Shown here: in pieces, positions 41,959 through 50,862 of the stretch
How positions within the stretch are numbered: the first letter of the stretch is position 1
Layout of the letters: the number at the start of each line of letters is the position of its first letter
Source of the DNA: Thiomicrorhabdus sp033238645
GTDB taxonomy: Bacteria > Pseudomonadota > Gammaproteobacteria > Thiomicrospirales > Thiomicrospiraceae
Length of the DNA: 64,000 nt
Assembly (NCBI GenBank): GCA_033238645.1
Contig: BQXR01000004.1
Span: 124,001 to 188,000 of the forward strand
Direction: 5' to 3'
Notes under the pieces: model-generated
What the model was told of the DNA's origin: nothing
Database searches by the model: none
The model's input: the letters and a program-made list of their open reading frames with translations, nothing else
Made by a program: the position numbers and the translations under genes

Positions 41959-42579
41959 TTACTTAGAGTAAAGTTCAACAATTAAGTTTTCTGAGATATC
42001 AGAAGAAAGATCTGTACGATCAGGAACATTCTTGAAAGTTCCCTCAAAAGCAGACTTATTCACTTCAACCCAACTAACAGTACCAGCTTGAGCATTAAGA
42101 TCTAACGCAGTCGCAATACGCGTTTGATTACGTGACTTCTCTCTAATAGCAACAATGTCACCAGCACCCACTTCAAATGAAGGAATGTTAACTGACTGTC
42201 CGTTAACTAAAATTGATTTATGAGACACCAACTGACGAGCTTCAGCACGAGTTGATGCGAAACCCATACGATATACAACGTTGTCTAAACGACTTTCAAG
42301 GATCTGTAACAAGTTAACACCTGTTGAACCTCTACGACGATCAGCTTCCTTGTAGTACATACGGAATTTCTTTTCTAGAACGCCGTATATACGACGAACT
42401 TTTTGTTTTTCACGAAGCTGTAAGCCGTATTCTGTTACACGCTTACGACCTGCACCGTGTTGACCTGGTAATTGATCAATTTTACATTTTGAATCGATGC
42501 TACGAACACCACTTTTCAAAAATAGATCAGTACCTTCACGACGGGCAAGCTTACACTTTGGACCAATATATCTAGCCAT
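41959..42579 (-). CDS. rpsD: 30S ribosomal protein S4
   Basis: A primary 16S-binding assembly protein of 206 residues (ARYIGPKCKLARREGTDLFL at the N-terminus, S4 RNA-binding fold RLDNVVYRMGFASTRAEARQ). The N-terminus keeps a single Cys in place of the zinc knuckle of some phyla. In E. coli S4 represses this operon by binding the message near rpsM; I could not verify a pseudoknot here. Confidence 0.98.
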   Translation of the reverse strand: MARYIGPKCKLARREGTDLFLKSGVRSIDSKCKIDQLPGQHGAGRKRVTEYGLQLREKQKVRRIYGVLEKKFRMYYKEADRRRGSTGVNLLQILESRLDNVVYRMGFASTRAEARQLVSHKSILVNGQSVNIPSFEVGAGDIVAIREKSRNQTRIATALDLNAQAGTVSWVEVNKSAFEGTFKNVPDRTDLSSDISENLIVELYSK

Positions 42580-42593
42580 GATTACCTCAAATA

Positions 42594-42983
42594 TTAAACG
42601 CGACGTTTCTTAGGTGGACGGCAACCATTGTGTGGAATAGGAGTTACATCAGAGATAGATGTAATCTTAAAACCAGCACTATTTAAGCCACGAACTGCAG
42701 AATCACGTCCAGGTCCAGGACCCTTAACCATAACTTCTAAGTTCTTTACACCAAAGTCGTGCGCCATTTGACCACAACGCTCAGCAGCAACCTGTGCAGC
42801 AAATGGAGTACTTTTACGTGATCCACGGAAACCGCTTCCACCTGAAGTAGCCCAGCACAGAGCATTACCCTGACGGTCTGTGATAGTAACAATTGTATTA
42901 TTAAAACTAGCATGCACATGCGCAACTGCGTCTGTGACAACCTGTTTTACTTTCTTTTTAACACGCGAAGTTGCTTTAGCCAT
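42594..42983 (-). CDS. rpsK: 30S ribosomal protein S11
   Basis: A 129-residue platform protein with the signatures AHVHASFNNTIVTITDRQGN and GPGPGRDSAVRGL and the basic tail PPKKRRV. It is 14 bp from rpsD and 21 bp from rpsM. Confidence 0.98.
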   Translation of the reverse strand: MAKATSRVKKKVKQVVTDAVAHVHASFNNTIVTITDRQGNALCWATSGGSGFRGSRKSTPFAAQVAAERCGQMAHDFGVKNLEVMVKGPGPGRDSAVRGLNSAGFKITSISDVTPIPHNGCRPPKKRRV

Positions 42984-43004
42984 ATCTTTTCTCGCAATTA
43001 TGCA

Positions 43005-43361
43005 TTATCGCTTAATAGGTCTCACTGGACCTTTACGAGTACGTGCATTAGTTTTTGTACGTTGTCCACGAAGAGGCAGACTACGGCGGTGACGAATCCC
43101 ACGATAGCAACCCATGTCCATTAATCGCTTAATGTTCATAGATACTTCACGGCGAAGATCACCTTCAATCTTAAATTTTGTAACTTCTGAACGAAGTGCT
43201 TCTAACTGTGCTTCAGTTAGCTCTCGAACCTTGGTAGATGGTTCCAAATCAGCAGAAGCACAAATTGCCTTTGCTGTTGTTGAACCAACTCCGTAGATCG
43301 AAGTCAAGCCGATAACAATATGCTTGTTAACGGGAATGTTTACGCCGGCAATACGTGCCAT
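43005..43361 (-). CDS. rpsM: 30S ribosomal protein S13
   Basis: A 118-residue head protein that contacts the P-site tRNA and L5 (bridge B1). ARIAGVNIPVNKHIVIGLT and the C-terminal RHRRSLPLRGQRTKTNARTR are typical. It follows secY directly; rpmJ, which normally lies between them, is missing. Confidence 0.98.
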   Translation of the reverse strand: MARIAGVNIPVNKHIVIGLTSIYGVGSTTAKAICASADLEPSTKVRELTEAQLEALRSEVTKFKIEGDLRREVSMNIKRLMDMGCYRGIRHRRSLPLRGQRTKTNARTRKGPVRPIKR

Positions 43362-43384
43362 AATGCGCTCCCTTTAAATCCATC

Positions 43385-43416
43385 TACTGAAAAACGAGAG
43401 ATTATACTCGCTTTTC
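43385..43416 (-). promoter_or_regulatory. Hairpin and -10-like box at the spc/alpha boundary
   Basis: In the 89-bp secY-rpsM gap, CTGAAAA-CGAG and CTCG-TTTTCAG pair. The loop carries TATAAT on the minus strand. It could be an alpha-operon promoter, an attenuator or both; no good -35 is seen. Confidence 0.4.
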
Positions 43417-43450
43417 AGATAAAATACTAGAAGTATAACCAAGTTTGTGG

Positions 43451-44761
43451 TTATTTACTCTTGAGCTTTGATTTTTTCATCATGCCTGCATACTGAGTAG
43501 ACTGCATTTGAGCCTGTACTGAAGTCATAAAATCCATAACAACAATAACTATAATCAATAGTGAAGTACCACCAAAATAGAATGGTACATTCCAATAAAG
43601 AATTAAGAACTCAGGTAGCAAGCATACTGCAGTGATGTAAACAGCACCAGCAAGTGTTAAACGCCCCATTACACCATCAATGTGACGTGCTGTTTGAGCG
43701 CCTGGTCTAATCCCTGGTAAGTAGGCACCAGATTTTCTCAGGTTATCAGCTGTCTCTGTAGGATTGAACACAATCGCAGTATAAAAGAAACAGAAGAAGA
43801 TAATTGCAAGTGCATATAAAAGTACATATAGAGGCTGTCCAGGGGACATGGTTGTAGCGATATCACTCAACCAACCCATACCTTCAGCAGCTCCAAACCA
43901 TCCACCTAAAGTAGCTGGAAAGAGGATAATACTGGAAGCAAATATAGGCGGAATTACACCAGCCATATTTAACTTCAATGGTAAGTGAGACTCTTGCCCG
44001 CCATATAACTTTCTACCACGCATTTTTTGTGCATAGTGCACAGGGATACGTCGCTGCCCTCGTTCAACGAAGACTACAAAAGCAATTACTGCAAACACTA
44101 AAGCAAGCAAAACAAACACTGTAATAGCGTGTAGTGCACCAGTATTAACCTGTTCAAAAGTACCTCCTAATGCAGAAGGAAGGCCTGCAACAATACCAGA
44201 GAAGATAATAATGGAAATACCATTACCAATCCCACGCTCTGTTATCTGCTCACCTAACCACATTAGGAAAATAGTACCTGAAACAAGTGTTACAACCGCT
44301 GTCAACCTAAATAGAAGACCAGGATCAATAACAACTGCCATACCATTAATATTTTGCGACTCTAGCGCAATTGCAACACCAAGACCTTGGAAGGTCGCAA
44401 GAACAACAGTACCCATACGGGTATACTGAGTTATCTTACGACGACCCTGTTCTCCATCCTTCTTTAATTGTTCTAAAGTTGGAGAGACAACTGTTAATAA
44501 CTGCATGATAATAGATGCAGAAATATAAGGCATGATACCTAAAGCAAAGATCGATAGACGCTCAAGCGCACCACCAGAGAACATGTTAAACATGTCCAGA
44601 ATAGTACCCTTTTGCTGTTCAAACATTGCAGCCAAGGCAATCGGATCAATAGAAGGAACAGGAATATGCGTTCCTAATCGGAAAACAATAATTGCCCCAA
44701 GAACAAATAAAATTCTACTCTTTAAATCACTCATACCATTTGATGCAACAGAACTATTCAT
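43451..44761 (-). CDS. secY: Preprotein translocase subunit SecY
   Basis: The channel-forming membrane subunit of SecYEG, 436 residues with ten predicted helices. Signatures are GTHIPVPSIDP after helix 1, NMFSGGALERLSIFALGIMPYISASII (helix 2 region), and ERGQRRIPVHYA in the fourth cytoplasmic region that contacts SecA and ribosome. It is the last spc-operon gene here. Confidence 0.98.
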   Translation of the reverse strand: MNSSVASNGMSDLKSRILFVLGAIIVFRLGTHIPVPSIDPIALAAMFEQQKGTILDMFNMFSGGALERLSIFALGIMPYISASIIMQLLTVVSPTLEQLKKDGEQGRRKITQYTRMGTVVLATFQGLGVAIALESQNINGMAVVIDPGLLFRLTAVVTLVSGTIFLMWLGEQITERGIGNGISIIIFSGIVAGLPSALGGTFEQVNTGALHAITVFVLLALVFAVIAFVVFVERGQRRIPVHYAQKMRGRKLYGGQESHLPLKLNMAGVIPPIFASSIILFPATLGGWFGAAEGMGWLSDIATTMSPGQPLYVLLYALAIIFFCFFYTAIVFNPTETADNLRKSGAYLPGIRPGAQTARHIDGVMGRLTLAGAVYITAVCLLPEFLILYWNVPFYFGGTSLLIIVIVVMDFMTSVQAQMQSTQYAGMMKKSKLKSK

Positions 44762-44763
44762 AA

Positions 44764-45198
44764 TTAAGCTTCTACACTACCGCCAGCTGCTTCAATAGCC
44801 GCTTTAGCGCCCGCAGTAGCTTTAATTCCTGATAATTTAACAGCTTTAGTCAACTCACCAGAGTTAATGACCTTAACAACTTTAATTCTTTCGCCGATAA
44901 GATCAGCTGCTTTTAAAGTTGCAATATCAATAACATCTGCTTCAATATTTACCAAAGCGTCAAGGCGAATCTCAGTTGCATAAGTTGATTTTCTCGAAGA
45001 GAAACCAACTTTTGGCAATCTTTTTTGAAGTGGCATCTGACCACCCTCAAAACCGATTTTTGGCATACCACCAGAACGAGACTTCTGACCTTTGTGACCA
45101 CGTCCACCCATCTTACCCCAGCCAGATCCCTGACCACGTCCAACGCGCTTTCTTGCAGAAGTAGAACCCTCTGCTGGTTTTAGAGTATTAAGTTGCAT
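44764..45198 (-). CDS. rplO: 50S ribosomal protein L15
   Basis: 144 residues with the Gly/Lys/Arg-rich N-terminal extension (RKRVGRGQGSGWGKMGGRGH) that threads into 23S rRNA and the globular C-terminus (INSGELTKAVKLSG). Two bases separate it from secY. Confidence 0.98.
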   Translation of the reverse strand: MQLNTLKPAEGSTSARKRVGRGQGSGWGKMGGRGHKGQKSRSGGMPKIGFEGGQMPLQKRLPKVGFSSRKSTYATEIRLDALVNIEADVIDIATLKAADLIGERIKVVKVINSGELTKAVKLSGIKATAGAKAAIEAAGGSVEA

Positions 45199-45199
45199 A

Positions 45200-45388
45200 T
45201 TATGCTCCCTCTACCTTAAGCAAATAGGAAACCTTATTGATCATTCCACGATTTTCTGGAGTATCAATAACGCTAACTGTTTGATGCATCTTTCTAAGGC
45301 CTAGACCTTTTACACATGCACGATGCGCTGGTAAACGACCAATAGTACTCTTAACCAGCGTAACTGTGACAAATTTCTTATCTGACAT
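45200..45388 (-). CDS. rpmD: 50S ribosomal protein L30
   Basis: 62 residues starting MSDKKFVTVTLVKSTIGR. I use the ATG at 45388, which has TAGGTG upstream; a GTG at 45397 would add three residues. LGLRKMHQTVSVIDTPENRG is the family core. Confidence 0.97.
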   Translation of the reverse strand: MSDKKFVTVTLVKSTIGRLPAHRACVKGLGLRKMHQTVSVIDTPENRGMINKVSYLLKVEGA

Positions 45389-45397
45389 ATTACTCAC

Positions 45398-45892
45398 CTA
45401 CAGTTGATCAACAGTCTTGCCGCGCTTAGCTGCAATATGTTCAGGACTAGAGATACCAGTTAATGCATTTACTGTTGAACGTACAACGTTAACAGGACGC
45501 GTAGTACCAATACACTTAGAAAGTACGTTTTTAACACCTGCAGCTTCTAAAACTGCACGCATAGCACCACCAGCAATAACACCAGTACCTTCAGAAGCAG
45601 GTAACATCACGATATTAACCGCACCCTGCTTGAAGTTAATTGGGTATTGGATGGTTCCATCATTAAGATGGATATCTCTCATGTTGCGACGAGCTTTTTC
45701 CATGGCTTTCTTGATCGCTACAGGAACTTCGCTAGCTTTACCGCTACCGTAGCCTACGCGACCATCACCATCACCAACTACTGCTAGTGCTGAAAAACCG
45801 AATACACGTCCACCTTTTACCACTTTGGCAACACGACGAACATTTACTAATTTTTCAATCATTCCATCGTCTTGTAATTCACGTGAAGACAT
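45398..45892 (-). CDS. rpsE: 30S ribosomal protein S5
   Basis: 164 residues. The N-terminal double-stranded RNA-binding-like domain includes VRRVAKVVKGGRVFGFSALA, and the C-terminal domain has PASEGTGVIAGGAMRAVLE. S5 with S4 guards decoding accuracy at the mRNA entry. Confidence 0.98.
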   Translation of the reverse strand: MSSRELQDDGMIEKLVNVRRVAKVVKGGRVFGFSALAVVGDGDGRVGYGSGKASEVPVAIKKAMEKARRNMRDIHLNDGTIQYPINFKQGAVNIVMLPASEGTGVIAGGAMRAVLEAAGVKNVLSKCIGTTRPVNVVRSTVNALTGISSPEHIAAKRGKTVDQL

Positions 45893-45906
45893 AATTAATC
45901 CTTCCT

Positions 45907-46260
45907 TTAAAATTCAAGACCGTTTTCACGGGCTGAGTCTGCTAATTGTTGGATACGACCATGATATTTAAATCCTGAGCGATCGAAAGCAACGGTTGTT
46001 ACACCAGCAGCTTTTGCTTTTTCAGCAATCGACTTACCAACAGCTGCAGCAGCATCTTTGTTACCAGTGTTGCTGATTTCTTTTTTAACGTCCGCTTGAA
46101 CAGTAGAGCTCGAAGCAATAACTTCAGCACCATTGGCTGAAATAACCTGAGCATAAATATGCTGAGATGTACGATGTACGCACAATCTAGCCATCTTTAA
46201 CTCATTGATTTTTGCACGAGTTTTCTTAGCTCTACGAAGACGGGCTGTTTTCTTATTCAT
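45907..46260 (-). CDS. rplR: 50S ribosomal protein L18
   Basis: A 117-residue 5S rRNA-binding protein with basic N-terminus (RLRRAKKTRAKI) and the late block VAFDRSGFKYHGRIQQLAD. Confidence 0.98.
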   Translation of the reverse strand: MNKKTARLRRAKKTRAKINELKMARLCVHRTSQHIYAQVISANGAEVIASSSTVQADVKKEISNTGNKDAAAAVGKSIAEKAKAAGVTTVAFDRSGFKYHGRIQQLADSARENGLEF

Positions 46261-46274
46261 ATCAACTTCCAGCT

Positions 46275-46808
46275 TTATTTCTTCTTAGCTTCTTTACGTA
46301 AAATACGCTCATCAGCATACTTAACACCCTTACCTTTATAAGGCTCAGGTGGTCGGTATGCACGAATTTCAGCAGCAACTTGTCCAACAACTTGCTTATC
46401 AGCGCCTTTTACAACAATTTCTGTCTGAGATGGTGTTTCAACCGTAATACCTTCAGGCAAAACATGCTCAACAGGATGAGAGAAACCAAGAGTTAGGTTA
46501 AGAACTTTACCAGCAGCTTTCGCGCGGTAACCAACACCAACCAATTGAAGCTTCTTCTCAAAACCTTCGGTAACACCAACAACCATACTATTAATAATTG
46601 AACGAGCTGTACCAGCTTGCGCCCAACCACCAGCAGAACCTGCAACTGGTGAACAAATAATTAGGTCATTCTCAGATTTAAATTCTACTGCAGCATTGAA
46701 ACTTTTAGTCAATGACGCCTTAGAACCTTTGACAGTGACTTCTGTACCATTCAATGTAACTTCAACACCAGCTGGTATTTTCACAGGAGCTTTTGCAATT
46801 CTAGACAT
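46275..46808 (-). CDS. rplF: 50S ribosomal protein L6
   Basis: 177 residues with the two repeated L6 folds. The conserved C-terminal signature RPPEPYKGKGVKY lies near residue 155. It sits next to the sarcin-ricin loop in the ribosome. Confidence 0.98.
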   Translation of the reverse strand: MSRIAKAPVKIPAGVEVTLNGTEVTVKGSKASLTKSFNAAVEFKSENDLIICSPVAGSAGGWAQAGTARSIINSMVVGVTEGFEKKLQLVGVGYRAKAAGKVLNLTLGFSHPVEHVLPEGITVETPSQTEIVVKGADKQVVGQVAAEIRAYRPPEPYKGKGVKYADERILRKEAKKK

Positions 46809-46818
46809 AATAAGTTCC

Positions 46819-47208
46819 TTATGCTACGTAGCAAATAACTTCACCACCGATACCCGCTTGGCGCGCATCACGGTCAGTCATAATACCTTTAGATGTTGAA
46901 ATTACAGCGATACCAAGACCACCGATTACTTTAGGTAACTCATCTTTGTTTTTATAAACACGCAGACCTGGACGGCTTACGCGCTTAATCATATCAATGA
47001 CAGGTTTCCCATCAAAATACTTTAGATCAACTGATAACTCAGCTTTTCCACTATCTTCATTAATGCTGAATGCAGAAATAAAACCTTCATCAGTCAAAAC
47101 TTTAGCTAAAGCAGCTTTAAGCTTTGAAGAAGGCATATTAACATTCGTGTGACCGGCCATTTGGCCGTTACGAATGCGTGTCAACATATCAGCAACTGGA
47201 TCAGACAT
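46819..47208 (-). CDS. rpsH: 30S ribosomal protein S8
   Basis: A 16S assembly protein, 129 residues from MSDPVADMLTRIRNGQ; a codon pair upstream gives an alternative start at 47214. The C-terminal STSKGIMTDRDARQAGIGGE is typical. In E. coli S8 also represses spc translation at rplE; I did not identify such a site. Confidence 0.97.
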   Translation of the reverse strand: MSDPVADMLTRIRNGQMAGHTNVNMPSSKLKAALAKVLTDEGFISAFSINEDSGKAELSVDLKYFDGKPVIDMIKRVSRPGLRVYKNKDELPKVIGGLGIAVISTSKGIMTDRDARQAGIGGEVICYVA

Positions 47209-47226
47209 ACTCATAGATATTTATCC

Positions 47227-47532
47227 TTACCAACTAGCTTTTCTTAAACCAGGAACATCACCTTGCATAGCTAATTCTCTTAGCATGTTACGAGATAAAC
47301 CAAATTTCTTATATACACCGTGCGGGCGACCCGTCAAACGACAGCGATTACGTTGACGAACTGGAGAAGCATTACGTGGAAGAGCTGCTAGCTTATCCAT
47401 TGCTTCCATACGTTCTTCAAAGCTCATTGTCATATCAACTGAAGTTGCCTTAAGTGCTTGACGCTTTACAGCGTACTTAGCAACAGTCTTCGCACGTTTC
47501 TTTTCGCGTTCAATCATTGATTGCTTAGCCAT
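47227..47532 (-). CDS. rpsN: 30S ribosomal protein S14 (zinc-independent form)
   Basis: 101 residues, the long form without the CxxC-CxxC zinc ribbon. ARQRNRCRLTGRPHGVYKKFGLSR-type sequence is seen as VRQRNRCRLTGRPHGVYKKF near the C-terminus. Confidence 0.98.
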   Translation of the reverse strand: MAKQSMIEREKKRAKTVAKYAVKRQALKATSVDMTMSFEERMEAMDKLAALPRNASPVRQRNRCRLTGRPHGVYKKFGLSRNMLRELAMQGDVPGLRKASW

Positions 47533-47543
47533 CAGAAAACCCT

Positions 47544-48083
47544 CTATTTCGTAAATGGAAAATTAAAGGCTTCTAAAAGAGCTTTCGCCTCATCATTTGA
47601 GTTTGCAGTAGTAACAAAGTTAATATCCATACCGCGGATCTTGTCTACCTTTTCAAACTCAATTTCAGGGAAAATAATTTGCTCTTTAAGACCTAAGTTG
47701 TAGTTTCCGCGACCATCAAATGCTTTCGGATTTACACCACGAAAATCTCTTACACGAGGTAGAGAGATATTGATTAGTCGATCTAGGAACTCATACATCT
47801 TTGCGCCACGTAAAGTAACTTTACAACCTAATGGATATCCATCACGTACTTTAAAGCTAGCAACAGACTTGCGCGCTAATGTCTTAACTGCTTTCTGACC
47901 TGCAATTGCTTCCATGTCAGACACAGCATTATCTAATACTTTTTTATCACCAATAGCTTCACCAACACCCATGTTGATAGTAATTTTTATCAACTTAGGC
48001 GCTTGCATTGGAGATTTATAACCAAACTGTTCCATTAACTTTGAAACGATTTCGTCTTTGTAAATTGTTTGTAATCTTGCCAT
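47544..48083 (-). CDS. rplE: 50S ribosomal protein L5
   Basis: 179 residues that bind 5S rRNA and form the bridge to S13. KITINMGVGEAIGDKKVLDN and the block RDFRGVNPKAFDGRGNYNLG are present. Confidence 0.98.
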   Translation of the reverse strand: MARLQTIYKDEIVSKLMEQFGYKSPMQAPKLIKITINMGVGEAIGDKKVLDNAVSDMEAIAGQKAVKTLARKSVASFKVRDGYPLGCKVTLRGAKMYEFLDRLINISLPRVRDFRGVNPKAFDGRGNYNLGLKEQIIFPEIEFEKVDKIRGMDINFVTTANSNDEAKALLEAFNFPFTK

Positions 48084-48097
48084 TCTTCTACCCTATA

Positions 48098-48412
48098 TTA
48101 AGCGTCAACCGCTTTACCAGTAGATTTAAAAAAGCGGATCTTAGTTCCATCTTCAACTTTAGAGCCAACCTTGTCAGCTTTATTAGTTTCAGGATTTACT
48201 AGAGCCACATTCGAGGCATCGATCGGCATTTCCTTAGAAAGAATCCCACCCTGAGTTCCTGCTTGAGGATTACCCTTCGTGTGCTTCTTAACTAAATTGA
48301 TACCATCAACTAGAACCTTACCGTTATCTAGTACAGAAGAAACAGAACCACGCTTCCCTTTATCTTTACCAGTCACAACGATAACTTCATCACCTTTTCT
48401 TAAACGATTCAT
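48098..48412 (-). CDS. rplX: 50S ribosomal protein L24
   Basis: A 104-residue assembly initiator with a KOW motif (RKGDEVIVVTGKDKGKRGSV) and NLVKKHTKGNP, both diagnostic. Confidence 0.98.
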   Translation of the reverse strand: MNRLRKGDEVIVVTGKDKGKRGSVSSVLDNGKVLVDGINLVKKHTKGNPQAGTQGGILSKEMPIDASNVALVNPETNKADKVGSKVEDGTKIRFFKSTGKAVDA

Positions 48413-48422
48413 ATCTTCTTCC

Positions 48423-48791
48423 TTATAGTACTTCAGGAGCTAATGAAACAATCTTCATAAATTTTTCATTACGCAGCTCACGAGTTACAGGGCCAAAGAT
48501 ACGTGTTCCAACAGGCTCTAACTTTGCATTAAGAATTACAGCAGAGTTGCCATCGAACTTAATCAAAGAACCATCAGGACGTCTAACACCTTTAGCAGTA
48601 CGAACTACTACAGCATTGTAGACATCACCTTTCTTTACTTTACCACGTGGCGTTGCTTCTTTAACGCTCACCTTTATCACATCACCAACACTAGCGTAAC
48701 GGCGTTTTGAACCGCCTAATACCTTAATGCATTGGACGCGTCGTGCTCCGCTGTTATCAGCAACATCAAGCACTGTTTGCATCTGAATCAT
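48423..48791 (-). CDS. rplN: 50S ribosomal protein L14
   Basis: 122 residues, beginning MIQMQTVLDVADNSGARRV, with FGPVTRELR near the end. L14 forms intersubunit bridges and interacts with silencing factor RsfS. It is the first gene of the spc operon, separated from rpsQ by a 148-bp regulatory gap. Confidence 0.98.
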   Translation of the reverse strand: MIQMQTVLDVADNSGARRVQCIKVLGGSKRRYASVGDVIKVSVKEATPRGKVKKGDVYNAVVVRTAKGVRRPDGSLIKFDGNSAVILNAKLEPVGTRIFGPVTRELRNEKFMKIVSLAPEVL

Positions 48792-48939
48792 GGTGGTACT
48801 CCATCCATAAAAATATAAAATTACTTACAGCACAAAAACCACTTAAAAGAACAGTTCCTGATAAATCAGGCTTACTCTTTAGAGTGGTTTTAATCATTTC
48901 AAGAATTATAACAGAATAATTCAGGAAATGCTATAAAAG
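48792..48939 (-). promoter_or_regulatory. S10/spc operon boundary: -10 box and structured leader
   Basis: On the minus strand a TATAAT at 48910-48905 lies just past rpsQ. About 15 bases on, a long hairpin spans 48891-48835: outer AAAACCACT/AGTGGTTTT and inner CCTGAT/ATCAGG, followed by five T. It could be a partial terminator of the S10 operon, a spc promoter with a structured leader, or both. No strong -35 is evident. Confidence 0.5.
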
Positions 48940-49203
48940 TTAGATCTTAGCTTTACTATCAATACTGACTAAAGTCCATGACTTGCTTTTTGATACTGGC
49001 TTACACTCTTGAATAGTAACAGTATCGCCAACACCACAAGCATTTTCAGCATCGTGTGCCATAACTTTAGTAGATTTTTTAATAAACTTTTTGTACTTCG
49101 CATGCTTAACAAAGCGAGAAGTTAAAACAACAACAGAATCTTGCATGCCGTTACTAACTACAACACCTTGCATTGTGCGAGCTTTTTTCTCTTGACCAGC
49201 CAT
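48940..49203 (-). CDS. rpsQ: 30S ribosomal protein S17
   Basis: An 87-residue primary 16S-binding protein with MQGVVVSNGMQDSVVV and the C-terminal GDTVTIQECKPVSKSKSW. Last gene of the S10 operon. Confidence 0.98.
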   Translation of the reverse strand: MAGQEKKARTMQGVVVSNGMQDSVVVLTSRFVKHAKYKKFIKKSTKVMAHDAENACGVGDTVTIQECKPVSKSKSWTLVSIDSKAKI

Positions 49204-49205
49204 CT

Positions 49206-49397
49206 CTACTTACTCACTTTTTGATGAATGATAGTTTTAACTCTTGCGATTGAACGACGTACTTTTTTCAATTGTGAAGAGTTAGATAACTGTCCAGTTG
49301 CATTTTGCATTCTTAAGTTGAACTGCTCTTTTAATAACTCAAGCACTTCTAACTTTAGATCTTCAACTGACTTTTCATTTAATTCTTTAGCAGTCAT
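49206..49397 (-). CDS. rpmC: 50S ribosomal protein L29
   Basis: 63 residues, two helices (TAKELNEKSVEDLKLEVLEL and LKKVRRSIARVKTI). L29 is a docking point for SRP and trigger factor at the tunnel exit. It lies between rplP and rpsQ with gaps of 0-2 bp. Confidence 0.98.
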   Translation of the reverse strand: MTAKELNEKSVEDLKLEVLELLKEQFNLRMQNATGQLSNSSQLKKVRRSIARVKTIIHQKVSK

Positions 49398-49805
49398 TTA
49401 CATCACCGTCTTAGTTACAACTTGTGTTTTGAATGGCAACTTAGCTGCAGCAAGCTCAAAAGCTTCTTTAGCTAGTGCTTCATCAACACCTTGGATTTCA
49501 TATAAAACACGCCCAGGCTGGATTTGTGCAACCCAATACTCAACGCTACCTTTACCCTTACCCATACGAACCTCAAGAGGCTTGTTTGTAATCGGCTTAT
49601 CAGGGAAAACACGAATCCAAATTTTTGCACCACGCTTAACGTGACGAGTCATAACACGACGACCTGCTTCGATCTGACGTGAAGTCATTCTTCCGCGCTC
49701 AAGAGCTTTAAGACCGAAATCACCGAAGCTAACTTTGTTTCCGACTTGCGCCAGACCACGGTTACGTCCTTTGTGTACTTTTCTGAACTTAGTACGTTTA
49801 GGCAT
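49398..49805 (-). CDS. rplP: 50S ribosomal protein L16
   Basis: 135 residues from MPKRTKFRKVHKGRNRGLA, the family start at 49805; an upstream ATG at 49811 adds two residues. GKGKGSVEYWVAQIQPGRVL is the conserved core near the A-site tRNA. Confidence 0.97.
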   Translation of the reverse strand: MPKRTKFRKVHKGRNRGLAQVGNKVSFGDFGLKALERGRMTSRQIEAGRRVMTRHVKRGAKIWIRVFPDKPITNKPLEVRMGKGKGSVEYWVAQIQPGRVLYEIQGVDEALAKEAFELAAAKLPFKTQVVTKTVM

Positions 49806-49825
49806 TAACATAGTTAGTTATCCTT

Positions 49826-50506
49826 TTATTTGCGGCCTTTTTTGCCCTTAGACTGGTTGTTATCTGTTAAAGATAACTTCCCTAATTTCTCACCCTTGAA
49901 TATCCAAACTTTAACACCGATCTTACCGTAAGTAGTATCAGCTTCATAAGTTGCATAATCAATGTCAGCACGGAAAGTATGGAGAGGAACACGCCCTTCT
50001 CTATACCACTCTCCACGAGCAATATCAGCACCGTTTAGGCGACCTGAAACTGCAACCTTGATACCTTCAGCACCAAGACGCATGGCATTACCAACTGCAC
50101 GCTTCATAGCACGACGGAACTGTATACGCTTTTCAAGTTGCTGAGCAATACCTTCACCAACTAGCTTAGCGTCAAGCTCAGGTGTTTTAATCTCTTCAAT
50201 ATTGATATTAACCTGCATACCAGTCATAGCTGTTAAAGATTGCTTTAGCTTCTCGATATCCTCACCCTTCTTACCAATAACAACACCAGGACGAGCTGTA
50301 TGGATCGTTACACGAACTCCATTAGCAACACGCTCAATGTTGATTTTACTGATAGAAGCATGCTTAAGCTTACTATTTAATTCGTTACGAATCTCAACGT
50401 CACTGACAAGAAAATCAGAAAAGTTTTTGCTATCCGCATACCAACGTGCATTCCAGTCCTTACTAATACCAAGACGAATGCCAATAGGATGTACTTTTTG
50501 ACCCAT
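49826..50506 (-). CDS. rpsC: 30S ribosomal protein S3
   Basis: 226 residues. The KH domain contains VVIGKKGEDIEKLK, and the C-terminal part has SGRLNGADIARGEWYREGRV. S3 lines the mRNA entry site and has helicase activity with S4/S5. Confidence 0.98.
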   Translation of the reverse strand: MGQKVHPIGIRLGISKDWNARWYADSKNFSDFLVSDVEIRNELNSKLKHASISKINIERVANGVRVTIHTARPGVVIGKKGEDIEKLKQSLTAMTGMQVNINIEEIKTPELDAKLVGEGIAQQLEKRIQFRRAMKRAVGNAMRLGAEGIKVAVSGRLNGADIARGEWYREGRVPLHTFRADIDYATYEADTTYGKIGVKVWIFKGEKLGKLSLTDNNQSKGKKGRK

Positions 50507-50517
50507 TCTGATTCTCC

Positions 50518-50850
50518 TTACTTTTCGCCAACAGTAACAGTGATGTGACTGATACGTTTTAAGATACGGTTACCGCGACCTTTAGCACGAGCGCGCATGC
50601 GCTTCATGATTGGACCAGCATCAACAAATGCTGCTGTAACCTTTAATTCATCAATATCAGCGCCTTCATTGTTCTCGGCGTTGGCGATGGCTGAATTTAA
50701 AACTGACTTGATTAAGTCTGCAGCTTTTTTATCACTAAATGATAAAAGATTCATTGCAGTCTCAATATCCTTACCACGGATTTGGTCAATTACTAAGCGC
50801 GCTTTCTGAGGAGAAATACGGGCAAATTTATGTGTTGCACTTACTTGCAT
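50518..50850 (-). CDS. rplV: 50S ribosomal protein L22
   Basis: 110 residues with the beta-hairpin that lines the exit tunnel (DAGPIMKRMRARAKGRGNRI), the site where macrolide-resistance changes occur in other bacteria; no duplication or deletion is seen. Confidence 0.98.
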   Translation of the reverse strand: MQVSATHKFARISPQKARLVIDQIRGKDIETAMNLLSFSDKKAADLIKSVLNSAIANAENNEGADIDELKVTAAFVDAGPIMKRMRARAKGRGNRILKRISHITVTVGEK

Positions 50851-50862
50851 ATCCTTCTCCTA

